DNA of 50,405 nucleotides from Trebouxia sp. TZW2008 (taxonomy: Eukaryota > Chlorophyta > Trebouxiophyceae > Trebouxiales > Trebouxiaceae). The position numbers and the translations under genes are program-made. Positions 22,601 through 33,800 of the stretch are shown in pieces. Each line of letters starts with the position of its first letter. The stretch's first letter is position 1. The stretch covers positions 1 to 50,405 of the forward strand of contig BDIU01000357.1 in assembly GCA_002118135.1 (NCBI GenBank), in the 5' to 3' direction. A model generated the notes under the pieces. It saw only the letters and a program-made list of their open reading frames with translations. It was not told the origin of the DNA and did no database searches.

Positions 22601-25600
22601 CTGAGTCTGTGCAGAGCTACACCACGGCTAGCTGCATCCTCAGGCTTCAATGCAACCACCTGCAGAGAAGTAGCTCCTTTTATGAGCAGGGTTTCGGTGA
22701 CTTGACTGTATAGGTGATGCATAAGTGTCATGCTACATGCCTGCTGCTGTACAATCGCCCTCTTGTGATCTGCAATGTCTCTGGCATGCCTTATCATTCC
22801 TGCTGAAAGGCCATCACCGCAAGCAAACAAAAGAGACCTCAATTGCAGGAATCATCATGAGCGCACGGCGTCTCAAACACAATCAGACGGCTAAAGACCA
22901 GACGACAGAATCAAGTGACAACAGGAGGGGATGCACCTCATCAATCTTGCGCCCGACAGAGAGCCAGTACTCTCCTCTGCTCTGCATCTCCCACCAGTCC
23001 AAGCCCTGCGCTGTCAGCCTGCCAGCGGTCTCCTGAGCCAGGCGGCTGGCCCTGTCAAAGGCTCCTTGTTCACCCAGCCAGTTTATGGCTTCCAAAGCAG
23101 CGCCCGGATGTGGCCCCACCTGCAGCAATATGTCAAATACAAGTGCGTGGCGTCAAGCAGCAACTCTCACAGCAGCTGCAATGTGGGGTCTGATTGCAGT
23201 CCAGTGTCACATGTAAGCATGTGATGTAAGCTGCAGTTATCGACAGGCTGCAAAGCTGTGTGACTGCTGGCCCTCCTTGCTCCCCTAGCCAATTGATGGC
23301 TTCCAATGCAGCTGTTGGGTGGGGTTACACCTGCAGTGACATGTCAATCAAGTGTGTTGGCGGTCACTGAAAAGGCTGTAAACTTGTGTGACTACTGGCC
23401 CTGTCAAAGGCTCTTGTTTATCCTAGCCAGTTGATGGCTTCCAATGCAGCTGTTGCTTGTAACCCCACCTGCAGCAATATCTAAAATGTATCTGTATATT
23501 TTCTAGCAGCAACTCTCATGGCAGCTGCCAGGTGGGGTCCAACCTGCAGCAATATGCCAAATGTAAGTGTGATGTCTTCTGCAATCATTGATCAGACTGT
23601 AAAGCAAGCAAAAAATGTGCAACAATGCGATTATCTTTGGAATTGCAGACTCTGCTGACACACGTGCATAAGCTCACAAACAGACCCTGATGCAATAATC
23701 ACGAGCATGGCAGCACAAAAACCAAATCTGAGCTGAAAATCCATACCTGGGTAGCATGCAGCCAGTCCTTGAACGCAGCTACCTCGAGGCCATTTTCCTG
23801 CCATGCTCTGGCCCTCTGGTAGTACAGCTCAGCCAGCTGCTTGTCTGGCAAACCAATAGCGTGAGCCATGTCCAGCATCTGTAAACAAAGGAGGGACAGC
23901 TCAAGGAAGTACGGACAGAAGTTGTCGAAGATCAGGCAGACAGAGCATATTTGGTTCAGCACATAGATTTGCTCAGCAGGTTTCCCACTGAGCAAAAACC
24001 ACATGAAGATGTCAATACTTGAGGTCACAGTCGTGTCAAGAGCAGGCAGCAACATGAGACCAATGCATGGCGATGATTGCTTGGAGCTGCAAGTTCAAAG
24101 CAACTGCTCTCAGAGCAACACACAGAAGACAAAATATGACAGTGCACATGTTCAGAACAATGTGGTGCCAAATGCTGCTTAATGACGTGTACTTGCCTTA
24201 TCCATCATGTCCACCGCCGCATACTGCCTGCTCCCCTTTGTGCAGGCGCACACAATATCCCCAAACCCCTCCGACATTGATGTGAAAAGCGCATCCGTGC
24301 CCCGACCAGCACCCCAAAGCATTGTTGGCAGGTGGTATGGTACATGCCACTCCAGCTTACTACAAAGCTGTATCAGCTCTCCAATCTGGGGGTGGAATTG
24401 AGGACGAGCTGGCACCTTGCTGATACCACTGACCATGTCAGTATTTTCAGCACTGTCAGGTGCTCCTGCCTGAGTGGGCTGCGCTGAGCTGACACCAGGA
24501 GCAGCATTGCCGGCTGCTTCTGCAGCTGGTGAGATGCCCTGAGGCAATGATGCTCCAAGGCTGACCTGAGGAGCAGCAGGCTGTGTTACAGCTGTTGACT
24601 GACCAAACACGAGTGAGCCGCTGCTGCTTGCCGAAGGCTGCTGAGCTGTGCTGGCAGTAGGAACAGCCTTAGGACGCCTGATGAGCCTAGCTCGAGGCTT
24701 GGTGCCAGGCGCAGTGGCACTTGTGGGGGTCTGCTCAGCTGGTGCACCATCAACCCTGCATGTAGCACTCCGCTGCCCAAAGCTGAAGGCCTGAGGGATA
24801 GCAGCTGCTGCTGCCCCTTCAGCTGGTGCTGTGGCCCCGGCAGGCTGGCCGAACTGAAACCGAGGAGCTGCGGCGGCGGCCTCGGTGCCGGCGGCGGCGG
24901 CAGCTCCCTCAGATGGTGCCTGAGGCGCAGCAGGCTGCTCAGAGGCCAAGGGAGCAGGAGCGGCAGGACCCGTATCAGGAGCGGCAGCTTCATCAGGCAC
25001 AGGTGGGGTCTGGACAGCAGCAGGCTGACCAAAACCAAAGGCAGCTGGAGCAGCGGCAGCAGCTCCCACGGCAGCATCACTAGTGTGAGGAGCAGTGGCA
25101 GGCCGCCCAAAGCGGAAGGTAGTGGGGCCAGCAGGGGCTGCTGCTGCAGGCTCATGAGTTGTAGCCCCAGCTGCACCTGGCTGGTGGAATTGGAAAGCAG
25201 GACCAGCAGTGCTGGCTGCCCTCATTTCAGCACTGAATGATGAACCAGTTGCTGATGGTGGTGCCTGAGCCAAACCAGACTGACCAAATGTGAATGCAGC
25301 AGGGGTGGAGGGTCCTGTGCTAGGGGTGGCTGCGTTGGCCACTTGAATCTGGGCATCTGCAGTCTGTCCAAACTTGAACATGGGCATGGCAAGTGTGGCT
25401 GAGCCTGTGCCTGAGGGAATTGCCGCCTGTGTGGGGCCCTGTGGCTGCTCAAAGGCGGTGACAGGGGTGAAATTGCTGCCGCCATTCTCAGGCTGTGCAG
25501 CACCGGGGTCAAGCGGCGCCTGAGGGAAGGCAGTCTGGCCAGAGGAAAAGGTGAAGGCACTGCTGGCTGCCTTTGCACCATCTAGACCTGAATGCTGAGC

Positions 25601-28046
25601 AGGCCCATGGGGCTGTGATGTGGAGGCTGAAGTCTCCACAGAGGTGGACACTGTGGGTGCTGCTGCTGCCTGAGCAGCAGAGTCAAGCACTGGTGCGTCT
25701 GTGTCCACATGAGTGGCTGAGCCGGCATAGTGTCCAATGCGAGGGGACTTCTGCTCATCTTGTGGAGTGTCCAGGCTTTTGCAGTGGATGGCAATGATGG
25801 TAACCTTGGGCTGCTGACCAGTGAGGTTGCCTGGTCGCTTGGAGATGGCAGCCTGGTTGACTTCATCAGAGATGGCGCTGTTTGGCCTAGCTATGGCCTT
25901 GGTGAGTGAGTCACTAGGCATGTCTAGAGGGGCTGATGGGATCTCTTGGCCCTGCAAATCAAAGTACACATGAACTCAGCGTAGTCTCGCAAGTAATTTG
26001 CAAGCCTAAGAGAGTGTGGCGCCTTGCACAGAAGCTTCCAACTTTGCACTGAATACCAACTGCATGGACTATGCTTGAAGCGTGCATGTGAGATGGGCAT
26101 ATGACAAAAGGAGACGCAACTTGAGTCTTTCGTTGACAATGTTGACACAGAAAGTGACATGCAGAAAACTGAACAAAGCAAAAGCTGAATGGAGGTCAAA
26201 GTGTCAAAACGCCACATGGCAATGCTATGTCAAGATTTCCCAAAGCATGTTAGCAAGCTTCACTGAAAGCAAAAATGCACATGTCCTTATACACCATTTT
26301 GAAGGCCATTGCAGCAGACCCATCAAAGGTGCAGGCTCTGCATAGCATAGAAACAGTTCAAGAGTGCTCACCTCAGCTGAGACCTCAATGTCAAACAAGC
26401 GCTGCAGGCCAAAGTCCTCTCCCTGCTCTTCCTCATTGATGCTCTGGATGTTGTCACTCTCAGCAGCCTTGGCCTGCTGGCTGAAGGACGGGCCTGCCTT
26501 AGTGCCGAAGGCAGGCTGGGTGTCATCAACTGCATCCTGCTGCTCAGCCTGGGGCTTGCTGGCTGAGTCACCAGCCATGCTTGGTGAGATTGATAGGCGC
26601 TCCACAGCCTGCAAGTCATAGCATGAGCAAATTCAATGGCTGTGCTGTCACCGAGCTATGATTGACTTTTACTGCATGCTTTCTGAGGCGATAGGCTCTC
26701 CACACCCTGCAACTCACAGCACAAGCAAATCAAAACGCTGCTTTGTCAGCAAGTTACACTTGACTTTGACTGGACATCAAAGGGCTAAGGCACTATCCAC
26801 CAAAGCTGCATCACAGGCATTTCCATGTGGTGCAGTTGCTTTGAGACAAATAATTGGCTGCCCACGTGATAGACACCAAACTTCATGTGCATAGCAGGTG
26901 GTGTCTTAGGATCTGGACGAAGCGGATGGGTTTCATCAAACCTCTGCAGACACAAGGCAGGCATGGACACCTGCAGCTCAGCTCTCACTCAGCAATTCAT
27001 GAGTTGCACATCACAGCTGATGGCATACTGCCTCGACTGTTGAATCTGAAACTTCTGATCTGCAGTCAATTTGTGTGGTGCATGTCATGTTGCGCCCTGA
27101 ATTGACCTCAGGTGCGGGTTTTCACAGTGTGCTTTGATAGCGTTACCATCCACTGAAAACAATTGGCGCAACATGACAGAATTTAGCCAATGAATTTTTC
27201 ACTGAGCTTTGATGCTTGAACTAGCCCATGTTTTTCACATGAACCTTCACAATGCAATTAGCTTGCATGCAGATGTGTTTATTTGGGCAAGCATTAGCCA
27301 ACTTTATGAGAAACTCTCAGGTGAGAAAAGTGTTTGTACTTGATTTGAGGCTTTCACTGCTCAAACTCCTGTACAAATCCCTTACAGCACAGACTTACCC
27401 GGGGAATATGATGTTTTGCCAGACGTCATCATTCCCCAAATTCTCCCCTTTACCTATTTCAACACTTACAAGATTCAACTTGCAGGACTTTCAAAGCTAC
27501 AGATGCATACAAGACCAATGTCTTGCTGGTTGACCGTCTGCCCAACTGCTGCCAGTTGTATGTTTACATGTAGCGCTACCTAAGACGCCAGTCAGTGTCT
27601 CAACTGACGGAGCGTATCCTGACTTCTGAGCTTTCTCACCTGTGGACCAGACTCACTGATTGGCATAGCCACCTCTGTGCTTCCACAAGCATCCTGCTGG
27701 ACTGGAGTGCTGGCTTCAACACCACATGTTGAGCCAAGCTGGCCATCCAGAGCTGCTGACTGTGTGGCAATGAAACGTGCCTGGTGACCACACCATTTGC
27801 ACAGGTCGCGCTTTAGAGCCAACTGCGACATCAGTCAAAGTGAGCGTCGCGCTGAACATGCACGCCTTGCGCCAGGGTCAAGAGGCGTTCATCATACAGT
27901 TTAGAGTAAGCAAGACTGACCTGCTGGCATGAGTCACAAAGGCAGAGCCTCTCCAGGTGTGCTGCGTTCACGCTGTCGAATTGCATCGCAGCGCCAGTCG
28001 GCCCTTTTCTGTCAAAGTCGCGTAAGCTAGAGTGGAAGCTGCCCAT
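19648..28046 (-). CDS. FG-repeat / TPR / J-domain protein (DnaJ-type co-chaperone)
   Basis: Thirteen exons: 28046-27921, 27822-27640, 26943-26866, 26608-26372, 25951-24197, 23878-23747, 23119-22937, 22659-22408, 22002-21857, 21449-21215, 20874-20644, 20207-20091, 19815-19648. They total 3843 nt, 1280 aa, all in phase. Residues 37-53 hold a CxxC-x9-CxxC knuckle (CDSC, CKWC). Residues about 250-700 form a low-complexity Ala/Pro/Gln region with at least seven F-x-F-G-Q type motifs (FKFGQ, FTFGQ, FRFGRP, FGFGQP, FQFGQP, FSFGQ, LVFGQ). Residues about 720-1170 are helical repeats of TPR character (LAELYYQRARAWQENG, KAAEIVGAF, SYMSALLSFERARALHP). A J domain closes the protein (CQLLGVTF, HPD at 1199-1201, RLKKARETFTIL). 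Plants have DnaJ-TPR proteins of this general layout. Intron 5 has a GC donor (24196). An alternative in-frame ATG lies at 28139. HSP70 partnering is inferred from HPD. Confidence 0.88.
20386..20600. repeat. Diverged 127-bp direct duplication in J-domain gene intron
   Basis: Segments starting near 20386 and 20513 share gtcatggca, ttgcatgccca, a cattgtct/ttgtctgc block and ctggcagag in the same order. They lie in the intron between exons 11 and 12. Identity is partial. Confidence 0.55.
20940..21145. repeat. About 30-bp minisatellite in J-domain gene intron 10
   Basis: Roughly seven diverged units share cagcttcatg-like cores followed by t(g/a)(a/c)gacag or t(a/g)taac. Cores lie near 20945, 20967, 20998, 21029, 21052, 21072, 21095 and 21117. 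The array lies between exons 11 and 10 of the minus-strand gene. Confidence 0.65.
22205..22405. repeat. Three-unit repeat immediately after J-domain gene exon 8
   Basis: On the plus strand three units contain gcaggtgagcttgc or ctggtgagcacg, followed by gcagatggtcaa. They lie near 22218, 22291 and 22364, about 73 bp apart. The array abuts the exon 8 donor, whose intron start shares the same bases. Confidence 0.65.
23263..23345 (-). pseudogene. Pseudo-exon: decayed copy of the start of J-domain gene exon 7
   Basis: In gene sense an acceptor (cactgcag) is followed from 23330 by codons reading V-stop-PHPTAALEAINWLGEQ. The real exon 7 (from 23119) reads VGPHPGAALEAINWLGEQ. The second codon is TAA (23327-23325). 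Confidence 0.85.
23393..23490 (-). pseudogene. Second pseudo-exon copy of J-domain gene exon 7
   Basis: In gene sense attgctgcag is followed from 23468 by VGLQATAALEAINWLG, then TAA (23420-23418), then TRAFDRAS. The flanking acceptor (attgctgcag) is identical to that of the real exon 7. Two internal copies thus precede the functional one. Confidence 0.88.
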
Positions 28047-28450
28047 TCCGGCCGGTGTTGTCAGCTGACGAGGGGCATCAACTTGCGAACAGGGACTTAC
28101 TCCACGAGCCCGATGACGGCTTGCACTTTTTCCACACACCTTTCATTGGACTTGCTCATCAGAGACAAAGAAGCAATCTACTCTCCTCTGCAGCGACTTG
28201 AGGGTTGACCGCGTTGACCGTACCGTAACGCACAAGCGTTATGCATACGCCGTAGCTCACAACCGAAGAATGCCAACAGCCCAAAACGGGAAAGATCTAA
28301 CGGCCCGAACGGCATGAAACATATTCAATCTCTGCGGAGTAAAAGCACAAGACTTCTGCAAAGCTCTTTCTTTGCTGTGCATGCCCACTAAATGTACACC
28401 GGGTTGTCAAACTGTCATGATGAAGCCATTGAAATTCACTGTATTGTTCT
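28047..28450. promoter_or_regulatory. Upstream region of the J-domain gene / 3' UTR of PCH2
   Basis: This 404-bp spacer separates two minus-strand genes in tandem. It contains a short perfect hairpin TAACGC-ACAA-GCGTTA near 28225-28240. I see no TATA-like element that I would trust. Confidence 0.4.
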
Positions 28451-30298
28451 TCATGCATGCTGAGTTTGCATGCTCATAGCTGCAGGCGCTGCTAGATCTG
28501 AGAGAGATGCACGATCCTGTCCTTCCATGCGTGCTGCTCTTTCAAGCGCAGCAATAAACTGCACACTGTTGCAAGATCTTCCAACATGTAATGAAGTTGC
28601 ATGCGCCAGGAATGGAAGCTTCCTGAGTGCTCTGCCACTCAGACCCTCTGTAGCAGCAGCCGCCTGCACCAGTGCCCTGCTGACTGTCTGCTGTGCTGCT
28701 TCACCTTCATCCATACAGCTACTTGCTCGCCTGTCAGTGATGACTTCATTGTACCTCACTGGCAAGCATGTGTCAGTGATGATGCAAACCCTTTGTAGCT
28801 CCTCTATGCAAGTGCGCAAAATCTCATATCTTGCATGTAGCGGTGGAGGCCCAATGTATGCCTTGATGTCTGCTCGATCCACAAATGCCAGGTCTATAGC
28901 TTCAGTGATGTTGCTGGTGGTCAGTACCATCACATTGGGATGTGCCTTCAGACCATCAAGCTGAGTCAGCAATGCATTCACAGCTCTGACTGCATCTACT
29001 GGCTCTGATCCTGAGACAGCTGCTTTTCTGGCTGATGTCAAGCTCTCCACCTCATCAATCAGAACAAATACTAGGCAGTCGTCTTCATCAACCATTTCCT
29101 GCATGCAGCATGTGCGTCATTGAGGTCACACTGCTAATTAGCTGGTGATTCACATGGGCATACATTCAGAAACAGCTCAGACTGAGTGGATGCCCTTCAT
29201 AAAGACATGTCATGCTGGATGAAGCAGAATGATGCAGATATACCTGGATCTTAGCAAAGAGGCGCGACACAAGCTTGCCGCTTTCACTGAACCACTTGCT
29301 GAAGAGGCTGTGGGCGTTGACCTCAATCAACTGCCCTTGTGCATATCTGCATCACCACAAATGCTGATCAATATGGCCTGTAATGGCCCAGCTGCAAGCC
29401 CTTTCATCAAGCAAAGCCACACACCTGCCTCCAAAGTGTATGCTAAGTTTCTGTGCTAAGGCTTTACACAAGGAGGTTTTGCCGGTGCCAGGAGGCCCAT
29501 GAAGCAGCACCACTCTGTTCCAGCTGATGAGTTGATTATTGACATGTCTGTCAGCAAACAGCAGAGCGCTGAAAGCATACTGCAAGAGCCGCAGCTTGAT
29601 GCTTGTATCATACACCAGGCTTTCCCATAATCCATGGAACATCCTGGAGGGAAGTTGCCATTCCCTGCATAATTCAAGGCAGTTGACGTTGAAAGCGGCA
29701 AAAGCCATTCTGAAGGTCTGCACAGTAGCAAGCACAGACTTGTACTGTTGCATTGCAGACATGCTGCTTATACAGAATGCACTCAGCTAAAGTCAGTACT
29801 CGTGTCCTGTGATGATGCAGCACTTATGACGCTAAGCATACAAGCTGCAGTTGAGCAGACATGTCAACTGACTTCATTTAGAGCTGTACATGCTTGCCTG
29901 TAAGATGCAACACCATCTTCACCCTCGTCATCCTCAGCAACTTCCTCCTCATTGAGCTGATACACCACTAAGGTCAGCTGCACTTGCCAGAACAGCAGCA
30001 TGCTGCCTATTGGTGGTCCAGCTGCACCCTTTTGCTTGTCAATGTCTGTGATGGTCAAGGAGCTGACATGAGCGTTCAAGTAGGGGTCTGTTTCTTCCCC
30101 ACAAGGCAGAGGTATTGGCCCTTCGCGGTACCAAAGAGACTTTGTGCTCAGGTACTGCTCAACTGCTTGCTTGACATCTGAGGGAGCTGCTGTGCTTGCA
30201 GGCGTCAAGCAGATTTCCACACATACAGGGACCTTGTTATCGTCTAAGCCGTCGTGGTCTGTCATACTGAATATGCACTGATCAGCTTTGTCGGTCAT
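28451..30298 (-). CDS. PCH2: Pachytene checkpoint protein 2 / TRIP13 AAA+ ATPase
   Basis: Four exons: 30298-29898, 29664-29425, 29346-29244, 29098-28451. They total 1392 nt, 463 aa, in phase; the family is usually about 430-470 aa. The N-terminal domain ends in an acidic VYQLNEEE stretch and [22 protein letters not shown]. Walker A is [16 protein letters not shown], followed by [20 protein letters not shown]. Walker B is [11 protein letters not shown]. Sensor 1 and the arginine finger fall in [20 protein letters not shown], and sensor 2 in [16 protein letters not shown]. All catalytic elements are intact. The family remodels HORMA-domain proteins (meiotic axis proteins and MAD2). Intron 1 uses a GC donor (29897) fixed by the invariant SYR-EW junction. 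The gene is head-to-head with the RELCH-like gene, 526 bp apart. Confidence 0.96.
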
Positions 30299-30824
30299 GC
30301 TGTTAGGTCAGGCCTGCCAAATAAATGTTGCAACGCGTAGCATTGTCCCAGCTGGATACGTGCTTCCACGTCAGCCCTGCTTGCACAATGCAATGCAGTG
30401 GGGTGCAGGCAGGCGATGGTGGAGTCCGAGCAGATCAGACGATCATCAGACTTCGACAGTGCGAGCGACAAGGGGGTAAACCAGTCTGGGCCTACGATGC
30501 TGAGCTGGATCCTAGACTGTCAGCGTGCTATCAAGCAACGGTTTGCACTGTCGTGCTTGCAGTGGACATCAGCCTGCGAAATCCGCGCTCAAACAGTTGA
30601 GCTCCGGTCAACTTCGTCAACGAGCAACCCAACTTTAAACGCTTCACCTGATTGAGGAAGCCTAACGAAGAGTCTATTGTTCATCAACATTACATGCAAG
30701 ATCACACCTTTTTGCTCAGTTGCGTAGCGCGGTGAGCAGCAGAGCCCGCTCGCGACCAGCAGCGATGCTCTCTGGCATGACCGTAGTTTGAGGACATGTC
30801 GCTGCTTCGTGCGTGAAGAAGGCC
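30299..30824. promoter_or_regulatory. Bidirectional promoter region (PCH2 / RELCH-like)
   Basis: These 526 bp between two divergent start codons must hold both promoters and 5' UTRs. Several overlapping ORFs occur on both strands but none matches a known protein. I identify no specific element. Confidence 0.45.
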
Positions 30825-33800
30825 ATGCCATCTCCTGACAATCACCATCCTTCCGGCATCGCAGCAGCGCGGCCTGAGCAGGTCAAAATTGTCTACAGGA
30901 CACAGGTGCCTTAAAGTCAAGCTGGAAGTCATCAAACAGAAGTGGTATGACTGCAGGTGGTGCAGTATTTGCTGGCTCACAACTACCTCTTGACAGCATT
31001 GGAGCTGCTCGTTGAAGCTCAAGAGGCTGGCAAGGAGGAAGATGTTGAGTCTTTGCAGCGCTACTTCAGTGACTCAGCAAAGTTTCCTGCGGAGGCGGTT
31101 GCACAGTGCAATCCCCACAATGGTATGGTAACATGAAGACACGCCTGAGCATGACAGTGCATGGTCAATGTCATCTGCCTTGATTGCTGAGCCTGCTGAC
31201 TGTGCTCTGCTGCTTGCAGCTGTCAACATTCAGCAGCTTGCTCGTCAGCGTGAAGAGCGTCTTGGCATTGTGGAGTATGAGCTTCGAGTTGCACAGGAAG
31301 ACCTGGCAGAAAGCAAGGTATTGCTCGTTTGGCATGTCATAAATAAAGAACAAAAGTAATTACACATTCCAGCACATGTGCTAGATGTGTGTGGCCCAAT
31401 CGCCCAGCAGGCTGGTTCCGAGCGTCGTTGTAGCGACATCTGATAATCAAATTTTGAAAGTCAGACGAAACAATGTCATTCCAGATCTTCACAGGCCGAC
31501 CTGAAGATTTTGCCCTGACCAAATAACATAACCTTGGGCAGTCTAGTGTCCACCACCCTGCATACATTTGGCATGTCATCTTTGCATCGATGTGAGTGCT
31601 CAAACTGAATTTGCCCCATTGCAGGCATCAAGCAAGCAAGGCGCAGCCACTGTCAGTGCAGACATGCATGAAAATGGCTATAGCAACTCACTAGGAGCGG
31701 AGGTAGATGTGACCGACAGTCCTGCAGATCTACAGAGCAGACCAGATGCGCTGATCTCTGGTCCCAAGTAAGTCTTGCTCCTTGCTGCTAAGAGTGCAAG
31801 CCCAATGCTGGCTGCAAGTGAAGACCAATGCGAATTGCTTTGCTTCTTAAAAGCAATGCAATATGCTTCTGCATTCTGGAAGCATAGCTTTTGCAGCCGG
31901 CAGAGGATGCTCAATGCGCTTTTGTCTGTACTCTGAAGTCACAGCTTTTGCAGTGAACAGAGGATGCTGAATGCTGCGGTCAGAGCGTATTTGGTGTCTC
32001 AAGGCTACAAGTTGACAGCACTGACGCTGTCTGAAGAAGGAGGCAACAGCGTACCAGCTGCACTTCCACAGAACTGCCAAAGTCTGACAGAGTTGCTGCA
32101 CAGCAGTGCTCAGAGAACAGCAGCGTTGGAAGCTCAGCAGGTCAGCATCTTCAACTCTGGCTCTGTGATGTACAGAGACTTCTCTTTGATGAACTGCTTT
32201 TGTTCCCAAGAAAATGGTCCTTACATCCAATTGTCCTTACTCAGAAATGCCACTGCCGTCAGATTGCAGTGGTTGATAAGCAATTGCATTGTCCTTCCAT
32301 CAAGAATGTCCTTACATCGAATGTCCTCACAAGGAGAAGTTACTGTACAAGATGCATTAAGGCTTTCAGCAACAACGCTATCTGAACACTGTTGTTCCTA
32401 CCTGGTCTAGGTCAGTGCCCTTTCCAGATTCACAATGCATCATTTGTGGGCACTGGTACTGCTCCACAGCCTTGTCAGTCTGTCTAATGGAGACTGACAG
32501 CAACAATGATTGTGTTTATGTATACAGGCTGCTGAGGCACTTCAGCAGGAAGCTCAGGAGCAGGCTGAGGCTGCTGATGCCAGAGTCACCAGTCTGCAGG
32601 TGCTTGCAGCTATAGAACCGTACATTACATTGGATCCTGCCCTTGCCTGTTGCAACGCCATGTCTTGCCTTGATGATTCTGTTGTGCAGCCATACAGAAA
32701 TTGTAACATACTGTTGATGTGGGCGTGTGTCACTGCTGCCTGAGCGCTCCATGCTTTGGAAGTGATACACATGCTTGCTGCTGAGCAAAAGCAACTTGAC
32801 AGCAAGACTGTAAAATCTTTGGCACTCTACTGCTTGCTCAGGCTGGGCCCTATGCAGGAAGTGATTGTAGGATTGCATTAGACACTCTCCTGTTTAGTGA
32901 GACAAGCCATCTATGCAGAGGTTGTCTGTGTTCAACATCGCAGGATTCATTTCTGCTTGACTTCTGCTTGGTGTGGCTGCCTATCTATGCAGTGGTGATC
33001 TGTGTTCAGCATTGCAGACAGCACTCTCCTGTTCAGAGAGACATGCCACCTATGCAGAGGTGGTCTGTGCTCAACAGTGCAGGATTCACTCTTCTGCTTG
33101 ATGTGGCTGGCCGTCTATGCAGAACTTGTCTGTGTTCAGCATTGCAGGAAGCACTCTGCTGCTTCAGGTGGCCAGCTGTCTGTGCAGAAGTGGTCTGTGT
33201 TCAGCATTGCAGGAAGCAGTCTTCTGCTTGTTCTGGCTGGCCATCTAGGCAGAGGTTTTCTGTGTCCAGTATTGCAGGAGGCCCTTGATGTCATGACCAA
33301 GGAGAAGGCAAGGCTCAAGGCAGACATGGAATTTCTGCAGCGCCAGCTGGACCTAGTAGCACAGCAGGCAGAGCAGGCGGCTGCTGCTAGAAGCCCTGAA
33401 AAGCCACTCAAGGTATACTGCACATAGTCTTTTGTCTTGGTCTGGCTTGTGACAGTTTCTTGTAACTGCAGATGGTGTAGCTACACCCAATGTTGTGCTA
33501 CTGATTGTGGCATTGACTGGGCGGGTTGCTGCTGCTGTATGCTGTATGGCGTCACAATAGCAGACTCCTGCACAATGTTGTTGCACCCACCATGCTTCAT
33601 TGGCAGCAGCAATGCTATTAGGATGAGTCATGAAGTTGGCTTGATGTGACTGCAGCATGCTTCTGCTGTTCAGTACATCTCACGTAATACTACAGATCGT
33701 CAAACTTACAAGAAAAGGTCAGCCCCACTATGATGGCTGTTTCTGTTACGCCATGTGGGACAATCATTGCTCCACATTACGCTGAGGGACTGTCATCACA

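Noticed and set aside
24586..25176. 196-codon minus-strand Leu/Pro-rich ORF
   Set aside because: It is a frame-shifted shadow of the FG-repeat exon.
28046..28139. Longer N-terminus of the J-domain protein from an ATG at 28139
   Set aside because: It is open but contains a donor-like GGAGTAAGT and looks like 5' UTR. It cannot be excluded.
29990..30050. Possible extra intron inside PCH2 exon 1
   Set aside because: The frame stays open through [14 protein letters not shown], and no good donor fits. I kept one exon, though the family alignment is loose here.
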